Positions 1-7,178 of a stretch of DNA of 21,555 nucleotides are shown in pieces. How positions within the stretch are numbered: position 1 is the stretch's first letter; every line of letters starts with the position of its first letter. The DNA is taken from assembly GCA_000434935.1 (NCBI GenBank), contig FR882207.1:6664-28218 (forward strand). The letters run 5' to 3'. Below the pieces are notes generated by a model. It was not told the DNA's origin, did not search any database, and saw nothing but the letters and a program-made list of their open reading frames with translations. A program made the position numbers and the translations under genes. This DNA is from Bacteroides sp. CAG:709 (lineage in GTDB: Bacteria; Bacteroidota; Bacteroidia; Bacteroidales; UBA932).

Positions 1-902
1 TGGTAGCTGCCACGGCTGCCGATCCGGCTGCGCTCCAATATTATGCGGCATTTGCAGGCGCCGCCATCGGTGAATATTTCCGTGATACGGGCCGTGCCGC
101 CCTGGTTATCTACGACGACCTTTCCAAGCAGGCTGTCGCATATCGTGAGGTGTCATTGATCCTCAGACGTCCTTCAGGTCGTGAGGCTTATCCAGGAGAC
201 GTGTTCTATCTTCACTCAAGACTTCTGGAGCGTGCGGCGAAAATCATTGGCCAGCAGGAAGTTGCCGAGCAGATGAACGACCTTCCGGAGTCATTGAAAG
301 GTAAAGTCAAGGCCGGCGGATCGCTGACGGCGCTGCCTATTATCGAGACACAGGCGGGCGACGTTTCCGCATATATCCCGACCAACGTGATTTCCATCAC
401 GGACGGTCAGATTTATCTTGAGAACAGCCTCTTCAACCAGGGATTCCGTCCTGCCATCAATGTGGGAATTTCCGTTTCCCGTGTCGGCGGAAGCGCTCAG
501 GTCAAGAGTATGAAGAAAGTCGCCGGAACATTGAAAATCGACCAGGCCCAATACGATGAACTGGAGTCATTCTCCAAGTTCAGCAGCGATGTGGACAAGG
601 TGACTGCATTGGCATTGGACCGCGGACGTAAGAACAAACAGCTGCTCATACAGCCGCAGTATTCGCCGATGCCTGTGGGAGAGCAGATTGCGATATTGTA
701 TTGCGGCACGAACTCGTTGCTCCGTGACATTCCTCTGGAGAAAGTACGTGATTTCCAGTCGGCATTCCTTGCCAAGATGCGCGCTTCACATCAGGACGAT
801 GTGCTGACACCTCTTGCAGAAGGAAAACTGGATGACAATATCAAGAAAATCATTGAGCAGGAGGCCGAGGATGTCGCTCTTGGTCTCGGAGACGTAAAAT
901 AA
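1..902 (+). CDS. atpA: F-type ATP synthase subunit alpha, C-terminal part (5' end outside window)
   Basis: This is the alpha subunit of the F1 head of ATP synthase, which forms the non-catalytic nucleotide sites and supplies the arginine finger to the catalytic beta site on the cytoplasmic side of the inner membrane. The reading frame (first full codon at base 3) is open from the window edge, so the N-terminus and the Walker A motif are missing. Visible alpha-specific stretches are EYFRDTGRAALVIYDDLSKQ, LLERAAK, the arginine-finger region SVSRVGGSAQ, and KKVAGTLKIDQAQYDELESF, followed by the helical C-terminal domain. The gene stops with TAA at 900-902. atpG follows 13 bases later, the usual end of the Bacteroidota atp operon. 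The first ATG in the window (150) is internal and is not the true start. Identification is essentially certain from the conserved motifs. Confidence 0.97.
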   Translation, partial: VAATAADPAALQYYAAFAGAAIGEYFRDTGRAALVIYDDLSKQAVAYREVSLILRRPSGREAYPGDVFYLHSRLLERAAKIIGQQEVAEQMNDLPESLKGKVKAGGSLTALPIIETQAGDVSAYIPTNVISITDGQIYLENSLFNQGFRPAINVGISVSRVGGSAQVKSMKKVAGTLKIDQAQYDELESFSKFSSDVDKVTALALDRGRKNKQLLIQPQYSPMPVGEQIAILYCGTNSLLRDIPLEKVRDFQSAFLAKMRASHQDDVLTPLAEGKLDDNIKKIIEQEAEDVALGLGDVK

Positions 903-915
903 TCAGGGAGACGCC

Positions 916-1878
916 ATGCCGTCATTGAAAGAAATAAAGAATAGGGTTGATTCCGTAAACAGCACGCTGAAAATCACTTCCGCCATGAAAATGGTGGCGG
1001 CGGCGAAGCTGCACAAGGCTCAGACCGCTATCGGAAACATGCTCCCTTACGAGGATATGCTTCATAGGATGCTCGCGAATCTGATTGCCTATAAGCGCAA
1101 TATGAACAAGCGGGCGGACGATGACAAGTTCATTCCTGTAACTGAGGACAATGTAGATCTCGATGATGAGCTCGAACTTCTCTGTACACAGCGTCCGGTC
1201 CACAAAGTGGCCATCGTGGCGTATTCTTCCAATTCTTCGCTTTGCGGCGGATTCAATTCCACCGCGATAAAGCATGTCACGACCATCATTGACGAATATC
1301 TCGCGGCGGGCGTCCGGCGGGAAGACATAACTGTCTATTCCATAGGACGTAAGATGGCTGACGCAATGCGCAAGAAAGGTTTTGCTTCACCGGCTGACTA
1401 TACGCATCTTTCCGACAAGCCTTCTTACGATGAGGCTTCACAACTGGCTGCAGAACTCGTGCATGGCTTCATGACCGAGCGTTTCGACAAGGTGGAACTG
1501 CTTTATAACCATTTCAAATCCACGGCATCCCAGCCGCCGGTAAGAAATACATATCTGCCTCTGGAGATAGTCCCTATGAAGGAAGCCCGTGAAAATGCCG
1601 CTGCGGCTGATGTGCGCGGATGGAATTTCGACTATATCGTGGAGCCGGACGTGAATACATTGCTGGACGAACTGTTGCCTAAAGTGATGATGCTCAAGAT
1701 GTACACGGTGCAGCTCGATACCAATGCCGCCGAACATGCCGCCAGGACGGTGGCCATGCAGACGGCTACGGACAACGGCAACGAAATTCTCCAGGAACTT
1801 ACGTTGGAGTACAACAAGAACCGCCAGCAGAAGATTACCAGCGAGCTTCTCGACATCGTGGGCGGTTCAATGCAGTAG
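916..1878 (+). CDS. atpG: F-type ATP synthase subunit gamma
   Basis: This is the central rotor stalk of F1, whose coiled coil turns inside the alpha3beta3 ring. The N-terminal helix reads MPSLKEIKNRVDSVNSTLKI and is followed by TSAMKMVAAAKLHKAQ, the classic gamma signature. The C-terminal helix contains MQTATDNGNEI and ELTLEYNKNRQQKITSEL, also diagnostic. At 320 residues it is longer than the roughly 290 of E. coli. The extra length includes an acidic segment at about residues 60-90 (DDDKFIPVTEDNVDLDDELE). AGGGAG at 905-910 lies 5 bases before the ATG, a Shine-Dalgarno-like site that is uncommon in this phylum and supports this start. It lies 13 bases after atpA, so the two are cotranscribed. 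It ends in TAG. Confidence 0.97.
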   Translation: MPSLKEIKNRVDSVNSTLKITSAMKMVAAAKLHKAQTAIGNMLPYEDMLHRMLANLIAYKRNMNKRADDDKFIPVTEDNVDLDDELELLCTQRPVHKVAIVAYSSNSSLCGGFNSTAIKHVTTIIDEYLAAGVRREDITVYSIGRKMADAMRKKGFASPADYTHLSDKPSYDEASQLAAELVHGFMTERFDKVELLYNHFKSTASQPPVRNTYLPLEIVPMKEARENAAAADVRGWNFDYIVEPDVNTLLDELLPKVMMLKMYTVQLDTNAAEHAARTVAMQTATDNGNEILQELTLEYNKNRQQKITSELLDIVGGSMQ

Positions 1879-1897
1879 ATCAAAAACTAATATATTT

Positions 1898-3343
1898 ATG
1901 AGAAAATTGCTTGTTCTGGCCGCCCTTGCGGCAATCCTGCCTGCTTCAATGCACGCACAGACTGCCTCTGACGGAGGCATTTCTCCTGAGGTCCTCACCC
2001 GTATCAGCAAAGGCTACACCGGAAGCCCGGCCGACAAGGCGCTTCGCAATGCTCTTGCAGGTACTGCTGTCAATGTTCTTGCAGCCAATTTCGAGAACGC
2101 GGCGATGATCGATACGCATTTCAGCGACCGCGTCAAGACAAAAGGCATCACCGACCAGAAATCATCCGGAAGATGCTGGCTGTTCACTGGACTTAATGTG
2201 ATGAGAGCCAAGATGATAGACAAATATGACCTGGGCGCGTTCACATTCTCACAGAATTATCTTTTCTTCTATGACCAGCTGGAGAAGGCCAATCTTTTCC
2301 TGCAGGGAGTCATTGATACTAGAAAACTGCCTTTTGCCGACAGGCAGGTCGATTGGCTTTTCTCGAATCCGTTGAGCGACGGCGGACAGTTTACGGGCGT
2401 GTCCGACCTGGCGATGAAGTATGGCGTCGTTCCGTCCGAAATCATGCCGGAGACCTACAGCAGCAACAATACTTCGCAGATGGCTTCGCAGCTGAAGAAC
2501 ATTCTCCGTCAGGGTGGCCTCAAGTTGCGTGACGTATATGATGCCTCCGGAGCCGCTTCTTTGAACGGAAAGAAGGCTGAAGCCGCAGAGGCCAAGGTCA
2601 ATGCCGAGCTTCAGAAGGTCAAGGAATCAGTCCTCTCCGATGTCTATCGCGTCCTTGCCCTGTGTCTCGGAGTGCCTCCTACGGAGTTCGAGTGGGCTAT
2701 GTACAATTCGAAAAATGAATTTGTGGAGAGCGGTAAATTCACTCCTAAGTCTTTCTATGACAAGTATGTAGGTGCAGACTTGGATGGCAACTACGTGATG
2801 CTGATGAATGACCCTTCACGTGAGTACGGAAAGGTGTATGAAATCGATTACGACCGCCATGTCTATGACGGAAAGAACTGGGTTTACGTGAATCTTCCTA
2901 TCGAGCGCATCAGCGAAATCGCCATGGCTTCCATCAAGGACAATACGGCAATGTATTTTTCTTGCGATGTTGGTAAATTCCTCGATTCCAAAAAAGGTGT
3001 ACTCGATCTGGCGAATTTCGATTATGAGTCGCTGTTCGGAGTGAAGTTCACCATGGACAAGACGCAGCGCGTGCTGACTCATGCCAGCGGTTCTTCCCAT
3101 GCCATGACTCTTATCGCCGTGGATGTCAAGGACGGCAAGCCTGTGAAATGGATGGTGGAGAACAGCTGGGGCGCAGACCGCGGCTACAAGGGTTGTCTGA
3201 TCATGACTGACCAGTGGTTCTCCGAGTATATGTTCCGTGTCGTGGCGGAGAAGAAGTATATCCCTGCCGACATTCTGGAAATGCTGAACCAGAAGCCGAT
3301 TCTCCTTCCTTCCTGGGACCCTATGTTCGCTCCTGAAGATTAA
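1898..3343 (+). CDS. Exported C1B family cysteine peptidase (bleomycin hydrolase / aminopeptidase C-like)
   Basis: A 481-residue papain-fold peptidase of the bleomycin hydrolase/PepC group (MEROPS C1B), expected to act as an aminopeptidase. The catalytic set is visible: Gln87 and Cys93 in DQKSSGRCWLFTG, His401 in GSSHAMTLIAVDV and Asn422 in VENSWG. The start was set at the ATG at 1898, since the N-terminus from there (MRKLLVLAALAAILPASMHA) is a clear Sec signal peptide with likely cleavage after Ala20. The open frame extends further upstream into atpG but that part looks non-coding. Cytoplasmic members lack a signal peptide, so this one probably works in the periplasm or outside the cell. It starts 19 bases after atpG; whether it is cotranscribed is unknown. 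A strong hairpin follows the gene. The family is clear, the natural substrate is not. Confidence 0.92.
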   Translation: MRKLLVLAALAAILPASMHAQTASDGGISPEVLTRISKGYTGSPADKALRNALAGTAVNVLAANFENAAMIDTHFSDRVKTKGITDQKSSGRCWLFTGLNVMRAKMIDKYDLGAFTFSQNYLFFYDQLEKANLFLQGVIDTRKLPFADRQVDWLFSNPLSDGGQFTGVSDLAMKYGVVPSEIMPETYSSNNTSQMASQLKNILRQGGLKLRDVYDASGAASLNGKKAEAAEAKVNAELQKVKESVLSDVYRVLALCLGVPPTEFEWAMYNSKNEFVESGKFTPKSFYDKYVGADLDGNYVMLMNDPSREYGKVYEIDYDRHVYDGKNWVYVNLPIERISEIAMASIKDNTAMYFSCDVGKFLDSKKGVLDLANFDYESLFGVKFTMDKTQRVLTHASGSSHAMTLIAVDVKDGKPVKWMVENSWGADRGYKGCLIMTDQWFSEYMFRVVAEKKYIPADILEMLNQKPILLPSWDPMFAPED

Positions 3344-3377
3344 CATGGTCACCCGCGCGGTGAGATTAGATATAAAA

Positions 3378-3412
3378 AAACAGCAGCTGGTCTTCACGAC
3401 TGGCTGCTGTTT
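3378..3412. terminator. Strong hairpin between convergent genes, probable bidirectional terminator
   Basis: AAACAGCAGC (3378-3387) pairs with GCTGCTGTTT (3403-3412). The stem continues inward through two G-T pairs and GTC/GAC around a TTCAC loop, about 15 pairs in all. It lies 34 bases after the peptidase stop. On the minus strand the stem is followed by a run of seven T (plus-strand A run at 3374-3380), so it would also stop transcripts coming from the DUF368 operon. On the plus strand the downstream T content is weaker (TTTCACTTATT). Confidence 0.75.
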
Positions 3413-3453
3413 CACTTATTCAATATGAATTAAACTAGCTTATGTTTTTATGT

Positions 3454-3501
3454 CTTCGATATGTCTAATTGCCATAATCATGCCAAACCATATCGTTGAA
3501 G
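3454..3501. other. Intergenic inverted repeat of unknown role
   Basis: In the AT-rich gap between the two convergent operons, CGATATG (3457-3463) is repeated inverted as CATATCG (3489-3495). Additional CTT/AAG pairing lies outside it across a small bulge. No open frame or T run accompanies it. It could be a 3' UTR structure or chance; the remainder of 3413-3559 shows nothing I can name. Confidence 0.25.
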
Positions 3502-3559
3502 AAAAATAATTATCAACTTTTCTGAAGAATCGTTTAAGATGTGCCGTTTTGTAAGGGAA

Positions 3560-3587
3560 ATATCACATTTTAACTATAAAGTGATAT
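3560..3587 (-). terminator. Stem-loop just after the DUF368 stop codon
   Basis: ATATCAC (3560-3566) and GTGATAT (3581-3587) are perfect inverted repeats, with an inner TTT/AAA that can also pair. The structure starts 2 bases beyond the stop codon of the minus-strand DUF368 gene. It is AT-rich and has only a short T tract after it, so it may be a weak terminator or an mRNA 3'-end protecting structure. Confidence 0.4.
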
Positions 3588-3589
3588 GT

Positions 3590-4561
3590 CTATTCGGTCT
3601 TAGCTTCCTCTTTTAGTTTATGCAATGTGCTGAGGTATTCCAGGACCGCCACCAGAGCCAGACCTGCAATCGCCCAGATAATCGCTCCCGGTATTTGGAG
3701 ATCCAGAACTTTCATCGGATTGCCTGAACTCATGATGAGGTCGGCAGCTGTCGAAGCCGCATCCGGAGCCATGCCGCTGCGGAGACATTGACCTTCAGCT
3801 ACGGCGTGCATGTCATTCCATGGCCAGACTTTCACGAGCGCGCCGAGGACGAAGCCCACGAGCACCAGCATTGTCGGTCTTTCGAACCTTTTCAGCAGCC
3901 AGTGCAGGAACTTGGAGAATCCGAGGATGCCGATGATGCAGCCGAGGCCGAACACCAGCAGCACCGGAATGTTCATCTGGTTGATAGACTGCATGATAAA
4001 GTCGTATTTGCCGAGAATTACCAGAATGAAACTGCCTGAAATTCCAGGAAGAATCATGGTGCAGACCGCGATGGCTCCGCAGAGGAAAATGAACCAGAGA
4101 CTGTCGGGAGTAGTGGTAGGGGACAATGTGCAGATGACCACGCCGAGGACAATGCCTACTGCGAAGAAAAGTACGTCATTGACCTTCCAGCCCTTGATGT
4201 CGTAGATCATATATGCCGATGAGGCGATGATGAGGCCGAAGAAAAATGCCCAGGTCTGCACCGGATACCAGTTCATGACGTAGACCATGAGCTTCGCCAA
4301 TGAGAAGATGCTGATCAGGACGCCAATGAACAATGATACCAGAAAAGTTCCGTGGATAAATCTCCAGAACTCGCGGAATTTCCCCTGGAATAGAAGTTTC
4401 CATGATGATGGGTCCATCATCGCATTGAGCGAGTCAATGATTTCTGTGAAAATGCCGGTGAGCAATGCAATCGTGCCACCGGAAACGCCAGGAATCACAT
4501 TTGCGGCACCCATGCCGAATCCTTTGACTCCTGTAATGATGTTTCTTGTCAATCCGTTCAT
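3590..4561 (-). CDS. DUF368 membrane protein (undecaprenyl-phosphate translocase family)
   Basis: A 323-residue polytopic inner-membrane protein. DUF368 proteins (PopT in Vibrio cholerae) have been shown to return undecaprenyl phosphate, the lipid carrier for peptidoglycan and surface glycan synthesis, to the cytoplasmic leaflet; assigning that role here is by family. The family's two related membrane-dipping motifs are visible: NVIPGVSGGTIALLTGIF near residues 22-39 and ILPGISGSFILVILGKYDF in the middle. Several hydrophobic helices lie between them and the C-terminus ends in a short charged tail. The ATG at 4561 gives a normal family N-terminus (MNGLTRNIITGVKGFGMGAAN). It is the last gene of a three-gene minus-strand operon, 38 bases after the DUF6913-like gene. 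It stops with TAG. Confidence 0.9.
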   Translation of the reverse strand: MNGLTRNIITGVKGFGMGAANVIPGVSGGTIALLTGIFTEIIDSLNAMMDPSSWKLLFQGKFREFWRFIHGTFLVSLFIGVLISIFSLAKLMVYVMNWYPVQTWAFFFGLIIASSAYMIYDIKGWKVNDVLFFAVGIVLGVVICTLSPTTTPDSLWFIFLCGAIAVCTMILPGISGSFILVILGKYDFIMQSINQMNIPVLLVFGLGCIIGILGFSKFLHWLLKRFERPTMLVLVGFVLGALVKVWPWNDMHAVAEGQCLRSGMAPDAASTAADLIMSSGNPMKVLDLQIPGAIIWAIAGLALVAVLEYLSTLHKLKEEAKTE

Positions 4562-4578
4562 CGTATTATTTGATTCTT

Positions 4579-4600
4579 GCCCGGCCGGTTGGCTCCGGGC
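4579..4600 (-). other. GC-rich stem-loop between the DUF6913-like and DUF368 genes
   Basis: GCCCGG (4579-4584) pairs with CCGGGC (4595-4600), with a 10-base loop. In the minus-strand transcript it begins at the stop codon of the DUF6913-like gene and ends 17 bases before the DUF368 start codon. No T run follows, so it is more likely a processing or translation-tuning structure than a terminator. Confidence 0.3.
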
Positions 4601-5133
4601 TACTTTATGGTTTCGAGATATTTGGTGATTTCAGCAAATGCCTGTACAGGTGTGTAAGCCTGGCTTGGGGAATCCTCTATCACCAGGTCGAAAGTACGTC
4701 CCGGCAGCTGGCAGCGCCCGATCTTGAACCTTGAAGGAGAGCACTTTGCCATGTATTCGATAGGGAAGCCGTCATTGTCCACGAGCGACAGCAGCATGTC
4801 CGAATCCTCCTGCACCAGCATTGACAATTTCTCCGCCGACGGGCGGCCGCACCAGTTCAGGTCGCTGCGTAAGATGGTGTTGTTCAAGCTCGTAGTCTGT
4901 CTCTCGTCCTCGTCCTTCTTGCTGAAATCGAAAAAATACACGCTTGTGCGTATGCCGAGCGACTTGAAAACGGAAATCGCCTTCTCCTTGCACTCGTCCG
5001 CACCGGAATCTTCCATGTCAATGATGATGGACACGGATTTGATTTCACTTAGCGGATGCAGCCCCGTAGGGTTTGTGCTTGTCGCTTTCCTGAGGTATCT
5101 CCTTCTGAATATGTTTTTTATGAAACCTAGCAT
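4600..5133 (-). CDS. DUF6913-like small protein of unknown function
   Basis: A 177-residue protein without signal peptide or membrane segments. The basic N-terminus (MLGFIKNIFRRRYLRKA) and the later stretches RSDLNWCGRP, SFRF-like CSPSRFKIGRC and the closing EITKYLETI resemble the DUF6913 family of short Bacteroidota proteins, from memory and not from a search. The start was set at the ATG at 5133, because that codon overlaps the stop of the upstream kinase gene (TGATG, one shared base) and gives the expected N-terminus. The frame does run on to 5211, but those residues lie inside the kinase gene and look like its shadow. The one-base overlap points to translational coupling with the kinase. 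The protein function is unknown. Confidence 0.75.
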   Translation of the reverse strand: MLGFIKNIFRRRYLRKATSTNPTGLHPLSEIKSVSIIIDMEDSGADECKEKAISVFKSLGIRTSVYFFDFSKKDEDERQTTSLNNTILRSDLNWCGRPSAEKLSMLVQEDSDMLLSLVDNDGFPIEYMAKCSPSRFKIGRCQLPGRTFDLVIEDSPSQAYTPVQAFAEITKYLETIK

Positions 5134-6164
5134 CAGTCTTTGTTTTCTTCCGCGGCAATGCCTCCGTTCGCTGCTATCAGCTCGCGGATTTCTGCTTTGG
5201 CTGCTTTCCATCTTGGAATATCAATCTTCGTGCCGATAATTTCCACGACCTTGGCGGCAATGATTGACCCGATTTCACCGCAGACTTTCAGAGGCATCCC
5301 GAGTGAATGTGCGTAGAGGAAACCTGCGGCGTAAGTGTCGCCTGCTCCTGTGGCGTCGAGGGTGTCGGCCGGCCATGGCTCTATATAATGGTATTCATCC
5401 CCGCTCTTCAGCATTGACCCGTCCTTGCCGACTTTTACGACGGCAATCTTGCAGTGGCGGGCGATTTCGTCGAGCGCCTCCCTCGGCTGAAGCTTGGTGA
5501 ACGCCTTGGCCTCGGACTCGTTCGCGAAGACGATGTCCACGTAGCGGTCCACGATGTCATGCAGGAAAGCGTCGTTGGATTCCACGACGTTGTATGATGC
5601 CATGTCCAGCGAAATGATGCATCCCGCCTTGTGCGCCATCTCTACGGCTGTACGGATAAGTGCCTGGTTCTGTACGAGATAGCCCTCTATATGGAAGTAG
5701 TCATAGCCTTCGAAATATTCCTGTTTCAGGTCTTCCGGAACCATTTCCAGAGCGGCTCCCATGTAGTTCGCGAATGTCCTTTCAGCATTGGCTCCGGACA
5801 CGAAAACCATTGACCTGCCCGAAGGGTTCTTGCCTTTCAGAAGCATTGTCTTCACGCCGTATTGTTCTTCGTCGCTCTTGAACAGGTGGCCGAGTTCGTC
5901 TTCACCGACCTTGCCGATGAATGCCGACGGCATACCGAAAATGGCGGTGCATGTGATGGTGTTGGCCGCGGAACCTCCTGCTACATAATGCAATCCATAA
6001 GGTTTCAGACTTTCGAAAATCTTGTTTCCCGTCTCCATGTCCACGAACTGCATACTGCCTTTCGGAAGGTGGTACAGCTTCAGGAACGAGTCATCCGGCA
6101 GAACGGCAAGAATATCTGTAAGGGCATTGCCGATACCCAAAATTGATTTCATTTTCGGCTTCAT
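5133..6164 (-). CDS. PfkB family carbohydrate/nucleoside kinase (adenosine kinase-like)
   Basis: A 343-residue ribokinase-fold enzyme that transfers phosphate from ATP to a sugar or nucleoside hydroxyl in the cytoplasm. Both PfkB signatures are present: AGGSAANTITCTAIFG (about 62-77) and DATGAGDTYAAGFL (270-283), where Asp276 of the GAGD anion hole is the catalytic base. The N-terminal GIGNALTDILA with the substrate-binding Asp, the overall length and the FANESEAKAF segment fit the adenosine-kinase-like branch, but the substrate cannot be fixed from sequence. The ATG at 6164 is used; a second ATG four codons later (6152) is equally possible. A TATCTTTG promoter element sits 26 bases upstream. 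It is the first gene of the operon with the DUF6913-like and DUF368 genes. Confidence 0.9.
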   Translation of the reverse strand: MKPKMKSILGIGNALTDILAVLPDDSFLKLYHLPKGSMQFVDMETGNKIFESLKPYGLHYVAGGSAANTITCTAIFGMPSAFIGKVGEDELGHLFKSDEEQYGVKTMLLKGKNPSGRSMVFVSGANAERTFANYMGAALEMVPEDLKQEYFEGYDYFHIEGYLVQNQALIRTAVEMAHKAGCIISLDMASYNVVESNDAFLHDIVDRYVDIVFANESEAKAFTKLQPREALDEIARHCKIAVVKVGKDGSMLKSGDEYHYIEPWPADTLDATGAGDTYAAGFLYAHSLGMPLKVCGEIGSIIAAKVVEIIGTKIDIPRWKAAKAEIRELIAANGGIAAEENKD

Positions 6165-6189
6165 GTCAATGTTTTTTGAATGTGGTCTG

Positions 6190-6197
6190 CAAAGATA
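6190..6197 (-). promoter_or_regulatory. Bacteroidota -7 promoter element for the kinase operon
   Basis: Read on the minus strand, 6197-6190 is TATCTTTG, a full match to TAnnTTTG. It lies 26 bases before the kinase start codon, leaving a leader of about 20 bases. No clear TTTG -33 element is seen at the usual distance. I found no comparable element for the divergent fecR gene in 6165-6267. Confidence 0.55.
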
Positions 6198-6267
6198 GTG
6201 AAAAATTTTTCAGCACCGGTTGGGGGATAGGGCTTACTCATACGTATTATATGCAAATGACGTGAAA

Positions 6268-7137
6268 ATGGATTATAACGAATACGATATTGAGGCGAGA
6301 AAAGCAAGGGTGAAAGCCCGGCTGGATGCTGCCATTGAGGAGATTGCATTGTCCGAGGAGAATGGAGGCCGTAACAGGAAACGTGTGTGGCCTTACATTG
6401 CCGGTGCTGTTTCGATGGCGGCTGCGGTAGTGCTGGCCGTGGTGCTGAATGTCTTTCCGTCCGGCGAAAGCGAGAGCGTGAATTGGGTGGAAGTGCTGAC
6501 GGCCTATGGAGAGAAAAAATCAGTGCTGCTTCCTGATGGCACGATAATCTGGCTCCACAATGAATCCAGGCTGCTGTATCCGAGCGAGTTTACCGGTCGT
6601 ACGAGACAGGTGTTCTCGTCAGGAGAGGTGTTCGCCGAGGTCGCAAAAGACAAGAAACATCCTTTCGTTCTTTCATCCAATAATGTCAATGTCCGCGTAA
6701 AGGGAACGGTTTTCAATTTCCGTTCATATCCGAAGTCCACGGAAGCTGAATTGACCTTGGTGGAGGGTGCTGTGGATATGGATTTCATGGTGTCCGGAAT
6801 CAAGCAGTCCGTGGAAATCGCTCCGGGGCAGGTGGTAAAGGCTGACTTGGAAAACGGAAAGGTTACCAGGACTTGCATGAATCCGGAGAAATATGTTTCG
6901 TGGACAGTGCGCAATGCATTGTATTTCAATGATGAGACGCTCCAGAATATAATCAAGGAACTTCAACGTCAGTTCGATATTAGGGTTGTGGTCAACAATC
7001 AGAATCTGCTGGGAAGGCGCTTCTATGCTTCGTTCGTGAATGACGAGTCGCCGCTGGATATTCTCAAAGCTCTCTGTGCGGACGGAGGAATGAAGGTTCT
7101 GCAGAAGGAGGATACCTATTATATATCAGCCAATTGA
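6268..7137 (+). CDS. FecR family anti-sigma factor
   Basis: A 289-residue inner-membrane regulator. A short cytoplasmic N-terminal part (1-39) would hold an ECF sigma factor, one membrane helix follows (about 41-63, WPYIAGAVSMAAAVVLAVVL), and then a periplasmic FecR domain (about 70-175, containing LLPDGTIIWLHNESRLLYP and VKGTVFNFRSYP). The C-terminal DUF4974 domain (about 215-289, LYFNDETLQNIIKELQRQF) contacts the receptor. ATG 6268 is the first ATG in frame; the open frame extends upstream only with a TTG. The gene begins the locus and precedes the STN-containing SusC receptor, the usual arrangement for cell-surface signalling. Unusually, no sigma factor gene lies directly before it; the candidate partner is at 15802. 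Confidence 0.93.
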   Translation: MDYNEYDIEARKARVKARLDAAIEEIALSEENGGRNRKRVWPYIAGAVSMAAAVVLAVVLNVFPSGESESVNWVEVLTAYGEKKSVLLPDGTIIWLHNESRLLYPSEFTGRTRQVFSSGEVFAEVAKDKKHPFVLSSNNVNVRVKGTVFNFRSYPKSTEAELTLVEGAVDMDFMVSGIKQSVEIAPGQVVKADLENGKVTRTCMNPEKYVSWTVRNALYFNDETLQNIIKELQRQFDIRVVVNNQNLLGRRFYASFVNDESPLDILKALCADGGMKVLQKEDTYYISAN

Positions 7138-7178
7138 ATCTGAAATAATTTTTGTTTTTTATAATTAATAACCAATTT

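Noticed and set aside
3349..3363. Short hairpin TCACC / GGTGA right after the peptidase gene
   Set aside because: Only 5 pairs and no T run; the stronger hairpin at 3378-3412 explains termination better.
2816..3415. 199-codon minus-strand open frame under the C1B peptidase
   Set aside because: It overlaps the catalytic region of an intact peptidase and resembles no family.
4724..5239. 171-codon open frame on the plus strand opposite the DUF6913-like gene
   Set aside because: It lies antisense to a better supported gene and reads as low-complexity Ser/Leu-rich sequence without family features.
6165..6267. Housekeeping-type promoter for fecR
   Set aside because: No TAnnTTTG with a TTTG at proper distance on the plus strand; an ECF-type promoter may be present but I cannot define it from one copy.
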